Assembly: GCA_964235615.1 (NCBI GenBank)
Contig: CAXSEE010000200.1
Span: 1 to 7,695 of the forward strand
Reading direction: 5' to 3'
Source of the DNA: Lichenicoccus sp964235615
Lineage (GTDB): Bacteria > Pseudomonadota > Alphaproteobacteria > Acetobacterales > Acetobacteraceae
DNA length: 7,695 nt
Each line of letters starts with the position of its first letter. The stretch's first letter is position 1. The notes beneath the pieces were generated by a model. The model searched no databases. It was not told the DNA's origin and worked only from the letters and a program-made list of their open reading frames with translations. A program made the position numbers and the translations under genes. Below, in pieces: positions 1-4,795 of the stretch.

Positions 1-147
1 CGCGGCTATGTGCTGGCGCGGGACATGGACGGCCGTCCGGTCACGCGGGCGGCCGGCCTCGCGGACGGCACGCCGCTCGATCTGCGCTTCGCCGACGGCG
101 AGAGGCGGGTGCGGGTCGAGCCGGACGCCGCCATGCTCCAACACTGA
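1..147 (+). CDS. xseA: Exodeoxyribonuclease VII large subunit, C-terminal end (partial)
   Basis: Frame 1 is open from the first base to a TGA at 145-147 and gives 48 residues beginning RGYVLARDMDGRPVTRAAGL. This resembles the extreme C-terminus of XseA: the 'RGY-x-(7-8)-G-x-(8)-L-x-x-G-x-x-L-x-x-R-x-x-D-G' pattern with a final charged strand (LRFADGERRVRVE) matches the end of the E. coli and alphaproteobacterial proteins as I recall them. XseA is the catalytic subunit of exonuclease VII, which degrades single-stranded DNA to oligonucleotides together with XseB. The nuclease core lies outside the window, so the call rests on the tail alone. The agmatinase gene starts 11 bases after this stop on the same strand, close enough for co-transcription or coupling. 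Confidence 0.72.
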   Translation, partial: RGYVLARDMDGRPVTRAAGLADGTPLDLRFADGERRVRVEPDAAMLQH

Positions 148-158
148 TCGGGAACTTC

Positions 159-1046
159 ATGGCCGGCGTTCCAACCTTTGCCACCTCGCCGTCTTTCCTG
201 GGCATCGAACGGCGCGACCGCGACACCAAGTTTACCGTCGCCGGCGTGCCGCTCGACATCGGCACCACCAACCGCAGCGGTGCCCGTTTCGGTCCGCAAT
301 CGATCCGCCATGCCAGCCGGATGCTGGTCGATGGCGCGCATCCGCACCACTGGATCGACCCGCTCACGCTGTCGCTGGCGGACGTCGGAGACTTCGCCAT
401 CGCGCTCGGCGACATCCCGCGGAGCCTGGCGCTGATCGAGGAGCAGGCGAGCGCAATCACGCATCTGATCGCACTCGGCGGCGAGCACGGCATCACGCTG
501 GCGCTGCTGCGTGCGCTGAGCAAGCGGCTCGGGCACCCGTTGAGGCTGGTGCATTTCGACGCGCATGTCGACACCTGGCCGGATAATTTCGGCCAGTCGT
601 TCGGACATGGCTCGGTGTTCTTCCATGCCATCAACGAAGGGATCGTCGATCCCCGGCGCATGATACAAATCGGTATCCGCTCGCCGGTGCAGCGCGAGGT
701 GTGGGACTGGACCCTCGGCAAGGGGGTGACGATCCTGTCCGCGCAGGATGTGCATGAGCAGGGCCCCGAACAGGTTGCCAAAACCATTCGCGACGTGGCC
801 GGCCAGGGCCGCACCTATCTGAGCTTCGACATCGACGTGCTGGACCCGTCCGCCGCACCCGGCACCGGCACCCCGGAGATCGGCGGCCTGGCCTCGTGGC
901 AGGCGCAGGCGATCCTGCGGCGGCTGCGCGACATCCACTGGGTCGGCATGGACGTGGTCGAAGTAGCGCCGGCCTATGACGTGGCGGAGATCACCTCGCT
1001 CGCCGCCGCCACGATGGTCTGGGAGTATCTGGCGCTGGTCGGGTGA
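159..1046 (+). CDS. speB: Agmatinase / ureohydrolase (arginase) family protein
   Basis: Predicted binuclear manganese hydrolase of 295 aa, a normal length for the family. All metal-ligand motifs are visible: GGEHG with His110, FDAHVD with Asp134, His136 and Asp138, and SFDIDVLDPSAAPGTGTPE with Asp224 and Asp226. An MDVVEVAPAYD motif follows at about 264-274, with the late Glu268. The first motif is GGEHG rather than the common GGDHS, a conservative change. Agmatinase hydrolyses agmatine to putrescine and urea in the cytosol. That role fits the putrescine-consuming homospermidine synthase gene 5 kb downstream, although guanidinobutyrase or another ureohydrolase specificity cannot be excluded from sequence. 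The ATG at 159 has only a weak GGGA ribosome-binding site (152-154 region) and sits 11 bases after xseA, so translational coupling is plausible. The gene ends convergently with the antitoxin gene. Confidence 0.87.
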   Translation: MAGVPTFATSPSFLGIERRDRDTKFTVAGVPLDIGTTNRSGARFGPQSIRHASRMLVDGAHPHHWIDPLTLSLADVGDFAIALGDIPRSLALIEEQASAITHLIALGGEHGITLALLRALSKRLGHPLRLVHFDAHVDTWPDNFGQSFGHGSVFFHAINEGIVDPRRMIQIGIRSPVQREVWDWTLGKGVTILSAQDVHEQGPEQVAKTIRDVAGQGRTYLSFDIDVLDPSAAPGTGTPEIGGLASWQAQAILRRLRDIHWVGMDVVEVAPAYDVAEITSLAAATMVWEYLALVG

Positions 1047-1163
1047 AGCGACGGACCAAGCGTCTGAGCCAACTTGTCGACGGCGTCGCTCATGCGAGTT
1101 TCTCCGTCCGCCGACGACAGGAGAACCGGAAGCATCAAAGACCGATAGTCTGGGATAGCCCTA

Positions 1164-1466
1164 TCATTCAGCGCCCAAGCCAGGCTGCAGGACCCCCTGC
1201 ACCTTGATCTTGTCGGCGTTCTTCATGGCCTGCGCCATGTCGTAGGCTGCCTGCATGCGGTGCCAGGTGTCAGCGCCACCTCCGAAAGCCTTATCGAGCC
1301 GGATCGCCATTTCCGGGGAAATGCCGCGCCGCTCGTTCACCAGCTCGGATAAGGCATTGCGCGACACGCCAAGCGCCTTCGCGCCCTCCGTGACGCTCAA
1401 CCCGAGGGGTTCAATGCACTCCTGCCGGACGATCCGGCCCGGGTGGGGAGGATTTTTCATCGGCAT
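1164..1466 (-). CDS. higA: HigA-family addiction-module antitoxin (XRE helix-turn-helix)
   Basis: A 100-aa protein starting MPMKNPPHPGRIVRQECIEP, the hallmark N-terminus of HigA antitoxins. A helix-turn-helix lies at about residues 24-44 (SVTEGAKALGVSRNALSELV), followed by RGISPEMAIRLDKAFG and a WHRMQAAYDMAQA helix, all typical of the family. HigA normally binds and neutralises the ribosome-dependent RNase HigB and represses the operon. The ATG at 1466 is preceded by AAAGGAA at good spacing, in the 12-base gap after the higB stop; toxin-first order is normal for higBA. The reading frame looks intact. The last ten residues (GVLQPGLGAE) differ from the usual basic tail, so the extreme C-terminus may be altered. 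Its partner toxin appears damaged, so this may be an orphan antitoxin or a free-standing regulator. Confidence 0.86.
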   Translation of the reverse strand: MPMKNPPHPGRIVRQECIEPLGLSVTEGAKALGVSRNALSELVNERRGISPEMAIRLDKAFGGGADTWHRMQAAYDMAQAMKNADKIKVQGVLQPGLGAE

Positions 1467-1478
1467 GGTTCGTTCCTT

Positions 1479-1712
1479 TTAATGATAGTCGATCAGGTCC
1501 ACGTCCACCGCATCGGCACCGTCGAAACGCCAGATAATTCGCCAGTTGGCGCGGATGGTGACGGCCCAGAAACCGGGCAGGTTCATGTTTTCCAAAGCGG
1601 TCGCGGCGTCCAGAATAGCCAGAATGTTCTCGATTTTCTCGCACGTGTGGGCCCGGACCTGCGCCGCTTCGCCACGCTCGAAAAGCCGCTTCAAACCGCG
1701 ATGCCGGAAGCT
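1479..1712 (-). pseudogene. higB: HigB-type toxin remnant: start codon lost and internal deletion
   Basis: The C-terminal half is clearly HigB (RelE superfamily): LDAATALENMNLPG, then FWAVTIRANWRIIWRF and the terminal VDLIDYH. Two defects show. First, family similarity extends upstream of the first possible start (TTG at 1692-1694) as SFRHRGLKRLFERGE, matching the usual 'MI-(K/R/Q)-SFRHKGLKRLF' N-terminus. The codons before it, back to the in-frame stop at 1731-1733, read HWSRRP with no ATG, GTG or TTG. Second, homologues have about 13 residues (of the form YRLHPLKGDxxG) between NMNLPG and FWAV; here the two blocks are joined directly, in frame. That segment carries the His and Lys that form part of the HigB active site, while the final DYH is kept. 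From the TTG the product would be 71 aa against about 92 normally. There is no Shine-Dalgarno before that TTG. I infer an inactive toxin; a divergent short variant is the alternative. Confidence 0.72.
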
Positions 1713-1730
1713 AGGTCGCCGGCTCCAGTG

Positions 1731-2060
1731 TCAATTCTCGACCTCGTCAGGCAATGCCGCGAACCAGTCCGCGTAAGACGTGTTCCGCGCCATGCGCCGG
1801 TTCTGGTCGGGAGCGGCATCGGTCCACCAGACCGGCCCGCGCTCTCCCAGGGCCTGCTTCGCCGCATCGACACGCTGCCGTGCCGCCTCGCGTGCCGCGG
1901 CGTCCGCCTGTCGCATCGCGACCTGCTTGGCCCGGCGCGCGGACATCAGCTCCTGCGTGAGCGACGTCCGCGTCGCCTGGTCGAGGGCCGGGTTGGCGCA
2001 GCGCCACAACCGGCCGCGCACGACGAAATAGCGGCCGTCCGGGGTTACCGGATATCGCAA
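1731..2060 (-). CDS. Small conserved hypothetical protein, helical with Trp-rich ends
   Basis: A 109-aa protein whose opening (MRYPVTPDGRYFVVRGRLWR) resembles the N-terminus of small uncharacterised proteobacterial proteins as I recall them; I know no function. The N-terminal 20 residues look like a short beta hairpin. They are followed by NPALD and a long Ala/Arg/Gln-rich helical stretch (about 27-72), then GERGPVWWTD and a tail of the form ARNTxYADWF. There is no signal peptide or membrane segment, so a cytosolic protein is likely. The apparent start is TTG at 2058-2060, placed by the family-like N-terminus. It lies 10 bases after the reductase stop with no recognisable Shine-Dalgarno, so translation may depend on coupling to the upstream gene, or the native ATG may have mutated. 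The higB remnant follows in the same frame after its TGA. Confidence 0.7.
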   Translation of the reverse strand: MRYPVTPDGRYFVVRGRLWRCANPALDQATRTSLTQELMSARRAKQVAMRQADAAAREAARQRVDAAKQALGERGPVWWTDAAPDQNRRMARNTSYADWFAALPDEVEN

Positions 2061-2070
2061 GCGACGAACG

Positions 2071-3078
2071 CTACGATCGTGGCAACCGGCCCTCGAGCGG
2101 GTAGGCCGGGTCGTTATAGCCCGGCGTCGAGGGATGTCCGGGCGTCACCAGACGGTCGACCAGCGCCTCGTCCTCGGCGGTGAAGCGATAAGCCAGGGCA
2201 CCGACATAGTCCTCCCACTGCTCCATCGTGCGCGGCCCGGCGATGGCCCCGGTGACCAGGGCGTTGTTCAGCACCCAGGCGGTGGCGAACTGGCCGGGCG
2301 TGATGCCGCACGCCGACGCGCGGGCTGCCATCTCCTGAGCCACGTGCAGGCTTTCCTCGCGCCATTCGGTCTCCATCATGCGCTTGTCCTGCCGCCCGGC
2401 GCGCGTGCCTTCCGGGGGCAGCGTGCCCGGCTTGTATTTCCCGGTCAGCACGCCGCGCGCGAGCGGGCTGTAGGGAAACACGCCCAGGCCGAGATGCGCG
2501 CAGGCAGGCAGATGCTCCACCTCGGGCATGCGGTTCAGCGCGTTGTAATAGGGCTGGCTGACCACCGGCCGGGCGATCCCCGCGAGGTCGCACAGCCGCG
2601 CGATCTCGGCCACCCGCCAGGCGCGATGGTTCGACACGCCGAAATACCGTATGCGGCCGGCGCGTGTCAGGTCGGCCATGGCGCCCACCACCTCCTCCAG
2701 CGGCGTCGCAAGATCCTCCTTGTGCAGGTAGAGGATGTCGATCACGTCGGTGCCAAGGCGCCGTAGACTGGCCTCGACGGCCAGGTGCGCATAGCGGCGG
2801 GACAGGCCGCGACCATTCGGGCCTGGCTGCGTCGGGTTGGCGAGCTTGGTTGCCAGCACCCACCAGTCGCGGTGCCCGACAATGGCACGACCGACCACGC
2901 GTTCGCTCTCGCCTTCGTTGTAGACGTCGGCGGTATCGATGAAGTTGACCCCCTGATCGCGCGCACGGGCGACGATGCGCAGGGAGTCGGGTTCAGAGGT
3001 GGCGCCGCCGAACATCATCGTGCCGAGGCAGAGCGGCGAGACTTTCAGCCCACTCCGGCCGAGGTTGCGGTAGTCCAT
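2071..3078 (-). CDS. Aldo/keto reductase, NADP-dependent
   Basis: A 335-aa cytosolic TIM-barrel oxidoreductase of normal length. The catalytic tetrad is complete: Asp48 and Tyr53 in FIDTADVY, Lys78 in VLATKL, and His119 in LYLHKED. The LGxSGLKVSPLCLGTMMFG opening, the GRIRYFGVSN strand (about 141-150), a YSPLARGVLTGKY loop and a C-terminal GAIAGPRTMEQWEDYVGAL nucleotide-binding stretch are all typical of the family. Such enzymes reduce aldehydes and ketones with NADPH; the substrate cannot be read from sequence. The ATG at 3076-3078 is preceded by GGAAGGA with 6-base spacing, a strong ribosome-binding site. It heads the minus-strand group AKR, unknown protein, higB remnant, higA. Upstream, only 42 bases separate it from the start of the divergent broken azoreductase gene, little room for two promoters. 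Confidence 0.93.
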   Translation of the reverse strand: MDYRNLGRSGLKVSPLCLGTMMFGGATSEPDSLRIVARARDQGVNFIDTADVYNEGESERVVGRAIVGHRDWWVLATKLANPTQPGPNGRGLSRRYAHLAVEASLRRLGTDVIDILYLHKEDLATPLEEVVGAMADLTRAGRIRYFGVSNHRAWRVAEIARLCDLAGIARPVVSQPYYNALNRMPEVEHLPACAHLGLGVFPYSPLARGVLTGKYKPGTLPPEGTRAGRQDKRMMETEWREESLHVAQEMAARASACGITPGQFATAWVLNNALVTGAIAGPRTMEQWEDYVGALAYRFTAEDEALVDRLVTPGHPSTPGYNDPAYPLEGRLPRS

Positions 3079-3105
3079 GAGGTGTCCTTCCGTAGCCAGG
3101 CAATG

Positions 3106-3111
3106 AAGGAG
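3106..3111 (+). promoter_or_regulatory. Ribosome-binding site left from the broken azoreductase gene
   Basis: AAGGAG followed by 9 bases and the ATG at 3121-3123. It is a near-ideal Shine-Dalgarno, but the frame it opens (MSQVSSSGSNCC...) does not encode the recognised family. This marks 3121 as the probable ancestral start and implies a frameshift just after it. Confidence 0.55.
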
Positions 3112-3120
3112 ATAGATAGC

Positions 3121-3695
3121 ATGAGCCAGGTCAGCTCCTCCGGCAGCAACTGCTGCATGTCGAAGCGTCGCCGCGCGGATAGCGTTCCGCCTCGACCCAG
3201 GTCGCCCACGCCTTTATCCAGGCCTGGCAGGAACGGCACCCCGATGGCACCATCGACGTGCTGAACGTGTGGACGACCGACCTTCCCGCCTTCGACAGCG
3301 ATGCCCTCGATGCGAAATATGCCGAGCTGGAAGGGCGCGACCGCAGTGCCGGCCAGATCAAGGCCTGGGAGGACATCGGCGTGCTGGCGGACCGCTTCCG
3401 CAAGGCCACCCTGGTGCTGCTCGACGTGCCGATGTGGAATTCCGGCATCCCCTACCGCCTGAAGCACCTGATCGACGCGATCTCGCAGAAGGACGTGCTG
3501 TTCAGCTTCGACGAGCGCGGCCTGAACGGGCTGCTCGGCGGACGCCGCGCCGTCGTGATCAATTCTCGGGGAGTAGGGCTGGGGCCTGATTTTCCGCGCG
3601 CGGAGCTGGATCACCAGCAGAGCTACATGGAACTCGATCATGCCGCACGAACCGAAGCCTGCGCGGAGGCCACCCGGCTGGGTGTCGCCGTCTAG
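3121..3695 (+). pseudogene. azoR: FMN-dependent NADH-azoreductase / NAD(P)H oxidoreductase, disrupted
   Basis: Flavodoxin-fold family, recognised by QVAHAFIQAWQERHPDGTID, VPMWNSGIPYRLKHLIDAIS and GLLGGRRAVVINSRG. Three defects are visible. (1) The conserved N-terminus LLHVEASPRG is in the frame starting at 3150, which has no ATG, GTG or TTG back to a stop at 3117-3119. The good Shine-Dalgarno and ATG (3121) are in another frame; removing 20 bases (3130-3149) would give MSQLLHVEASPRG, a canonical start. (2) TAG at 3180-3182 interrupts ...ASPRG-stop-RSASTQVAHAF at a position normally Glu or another polar residue, in the flavin-phosphate-binding loop. (3) Near 3632-3640 the frame passes from SYMELD directly to HAARTEACAEATRLGVAV, lacking about 25 residues (WLRFxG...VEKTLFGPE region) present in relatives. 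An internal GTG at 3258 could express only a fragment without the FMN loop. In life these enzymes reduce quinones or azo compounds with NAD(P)H. Confidence 0.82.
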
Positions 3696-4315
3696 CCTTC
3701 GGCTGGCTCGCCCATACTTGGCGCCAGATTGCCCGGCGCCAGGCTCGTCGAGATCTCAGCGAGCCGGTGCGCCGCCGCCACGATCCCCTCCAGAGCCCGC
3801 GCCCGGATGGCGGTGGCCGCGGTGCCGTCCGCGACACCGGTCTGGTCGGCGATCTCGTGCAGCAGGGCATGGAACTCATGCTCCAGCTCAGGTGCGATGT
3901 GGGCGCCGCCGAGGCTTATTTCGTCGAACCCCTCGGGCATGCCCCTGGTGATGTCGAACTGACTGCCGAAGAAATAGAGCAGTCTGCCGTCCGGGCCATG
4001 CACCGGCGAGAGGAACAGCAGGTTCCAGAACATCTCGCCGTCGTGCCTGTAGTTGACGATCCACTCGACGCAGCCCTGGTTCGCCTCGAGGCAGTCGCGT
4101 ATGCGCCGGCGGGAATGAGGATCGGTGTTCGGCCCCTGCAGGAGCCGGCAGTTGCGGCCGATGATCTGCTCGCTGGTGTAGCCGGTCAGCGCCGTGAAAG
4201 CCTGGTTCGCTGCTATCATGGGACAATCCGGCAGGCGCGGATCGGACAGCACCATCGGCACATCGCTGTGCATCATGGCGGCGACCAGCGCCTCGGTTAT
4301 CGCGCTCTCCTGCAT
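3692..4315 (-). CDS. LOV-domain (PAS) blue-light sensor protein, short form
   Basis: A 207-aa soluble protein with an intact LOV photosensory core at about residues 20-125. GRNCRLLQGPNTD carries the photoactive Cys56, which in LOV proteins forms a covalent adduct with FMN under blue light. The flavin-contacting Asn88 (NYRHDG), Asn98 (FWN) and Gln119 (FFGSQFDIT) are all present, so the domain should be photoactive. No histidine kinase, GGDEF, EAL or DNA-binding domain follows. Residues about 143-192 are predicted helical (ELEHEFHALLHEIADQ; RARALEGIVAAAHRLAEISTSL) and may act as a dimerisation or signalling helix, as in bacterial 'short LOV' proteins. Partners are unknown. The ATG at 4313-4315 lies 12 bases after GGGGAG, a rather long spacing. 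The stop overlaps that of the azoreductase remnant. It is divergent from the polyamine operon across 480 bases. Confidence 0.9.
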   Translation of the reverse strand: MQESAITEALVAAMMHSDVPMVLSDPRLPDCPMIAANQAFTALTGYTSEQIIGRNCRLLQGPNTDPHSRRRIRDCLEANQGCVEWIVNYRHDGEMFWNLLFLSPVHGPDGRLLYFFGSQFDITRGMPEGFDEISLGGAHIAPELEHEFHALLHEIADQTGVADGTAATAIRARALEGIVAAAHRLAEISTSLAPGNLAPSMGEPAEG

Positions 4316-4557
4316 TCCCGCCCGGATCTCCCCTTTTCATTATCGAACGCCATCCAGGACAGCCTGGTCAAGCGGCAGCTAATTGCAGCCATGTTGCCAG
4401 CGCATAGCCTGCCGATCGTAAACGCAATACTGTCGTGGCTACTTTGCTCTATTTACGGTTGTGCGCCGCCTGATTGGCGCAATGTTCTGACGCAACCGCA
4501 CGTGCCGCGAGCCCACGTTGGGCACAGCAACGACGTAACGCGTCCTTTTCGGTCGAG
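4316..4557. other. Left half of the divergent intergenic region, no gene seen
   Basis: About 240 bases between the LOV start and the structured leader. It is locally AT-richer around 4380-4460 (CTAATTG, CTCTATTTACGG), which would suit promoters for one or both divergent genes. I could not fix a convincing -35/-10 pair on either strand. One perfect 6-bp stem is present: TGCGCC (4462-4467) with GGCGCA (4476-4481), loop of 8 bases. I see no open frame with coding character. Confidence 0.45.
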
Positions 4558-4596
4558 CCGGTCATCTGTGGACCGGTGTCCTTAAGGGAAACGGAT

Positions 4597-4647
4597 ATGT
4601 TTTCTGTTCCGCACGCTGCGATGCTCCCTCATCGCGACGTCATCTGA
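4597..4647 (+). CDS. Putative 16-residue leader peptide (uORF) before the decarboxylase gene
   Basis: ATG at 4597-4599 is preceded by AAGGGA (4584-4589) with 7-base spacing, one of the better ribosome-binding sites in the window. It encodes MFSVPHAAMLPHRDVI and stops at TGA 4645-4647, 148 bases before the decarboxylase start. No other gene occupies this strand here. Codons 8-13 form the stem GCGATG/CATCGC (loop CTCCCT), so a ribosome translating or stalling in this ORF would melt or hold that hairpin and could change folding downstream. That is the logic of leader-peptide attenuation, as in E. coli speFL upstream of ornithine decarboxylase. I see no convincing identity with SpeFL beyond a shared HR pair near the end. 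An ORF of this length can arise by chance; the Shine-Dalgarno and position are what argue for it. Confidence 0.5.
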   Translation: MFSVPHAAMLPHRDVI

Positions 4648-4758
4648 ACTCCCGCCGGCGCTGACGCGCCTGCTGGTTTCCTGATCCCTGGTCTGCCTGC
4701 TTCGGCGACGCCGAGATGGCAGCCCTGTCCATGCGCCTGTTCGCATGCTCACGACGTC

Positions 4759-4778
4759 ACCCGTGCTCCGGCACGGGT
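4759..4778 (+). promoter_or_regulatory. 8-bp UNCG-loop hairpin just before the decarboxylase ribosome-binding site
   Basis: ACCCGTGC pairs perfectly with GCACGGGT around the loop TCCG, closed by a C-G pair, so the RNA would carry an unusually stable C(UCCG)G tetraloop. It ends 5 bases before the GAGGA ribosome-binding site (4784-4788). No T-run follows, so it is not an intrinsic terminator. It is more likely the expression-platform stem of the leader, or an RNA stability or standby element. Confidence 0.6.
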
Positions 4779-4783
4779 CCAGC

Positions 4784-4788
4784 GAGGA
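4784..4788 (+). promoter_or_regulatory. Ribosome-binding site fixing the decarboxylase start
   Basis: GAGGA, 7 bases before the ATG at 4796-4798. The in-frame upstream ATG at 4745 has no Shine-Dalgarno, and starting there would add 17 unremarkable residues and run through the UNCG hairpin. This favours 4796 as the start. Confidence 0.6.
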
Positions 4789-4795
4789 TTGCCCG

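Larger units (their letters stand above)
4558..4795 (+). promoter_or_regulatory. Structured 5' leader of the decarboxylase operon (candidate speF-like attenuator)
   Basis: A dense run of short perfect stems precedes the decarboxylase: CCGGTC/GACCGG (4558-4563 / 4571-4576), GCGATG/CATCGC (4618-4623 / 4630-4635, inside the small ORF), GGCGC/GCGCC with a TGAC loop (4657-4661 / 4666-4670), TCGGC/GCCGA (4702-4706 / 4710-4714), CATGCG/CGCATG (4730-4735 / 4742-4747), and ACCCGTGC/GCACGGGT with a TCCG loop (4759-4766 / 4771-4778). A 16-codon ORF with a good ribosome-binding site lies within it. Ornithine decarboxylase genes of alphaproteobacteria are known to carry a long structured leader, the speF motif, and enterobacterial speF is controlled by an ornithine-sensing leader peptide. 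I infer a comparable polyamine- or ornithine-responsive element here, but have not matched it to the speF consensus. The 5' end of the transcript is unknown. Confidence 0.55.

Noticed and set aside
6..938. Long minus-strand open frame opposite xseA and the agmatinase
   Set aside because: The plus-strand agmatinase has complete catalytic motifs; the antisense frame is a codon-bias artefact.
981..1093. Minus-strand ORF from ATG 1093 with GGAG 8 bases upstream (MSDAVDKLAQTLGPSL...)
   Set aside because: Only 37 codons, most of them overlapping the end of the agmatinase gene. It could be the 5' stub of a lost gene but matches nothing I know.
1047..1163. Gap between the convergent agmatinase and antitoxin genes, checked for a terminator (GATA/TATC repeats around 1143-1166)
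   Set aside because: The stems are only 4-5 bp, AT-rich, with no T-run. No supportable terminator or repeat.
4316..4380. Possible sigma-70 promoter for the LOV gene on the minus strand (TTGACC ... GATAAT)
   Set aside because: The spacer is 21 bases, too long for a standard promoter, and no -35-like hexamer sits at 17.
3767..4585. Long plus-strand open frame opposite the LOV gene
   Set aside because: An antisense shadow of the LOV coding sequence in GC-rich DNA; its residue composition is unlike a real protein and it shares no family pattern.
4561..4646. Repeated 8-mer GTCATCTG at 4561-4568 and 4639-4646
   Set aside because: Two copies of 8 bases can occur by chance. One is partly in a hairpin loop and the other at the end of the small ORF, but I see no further symmetry.
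4745..4795. Upstream in-frame ATG adding 17 residues to the decarboxylase
   Set aside because: No ribosome-binding site; it would place the UNCG hairpin inside the coding region, while ATG 4796 has GAGGA at 7 bases.
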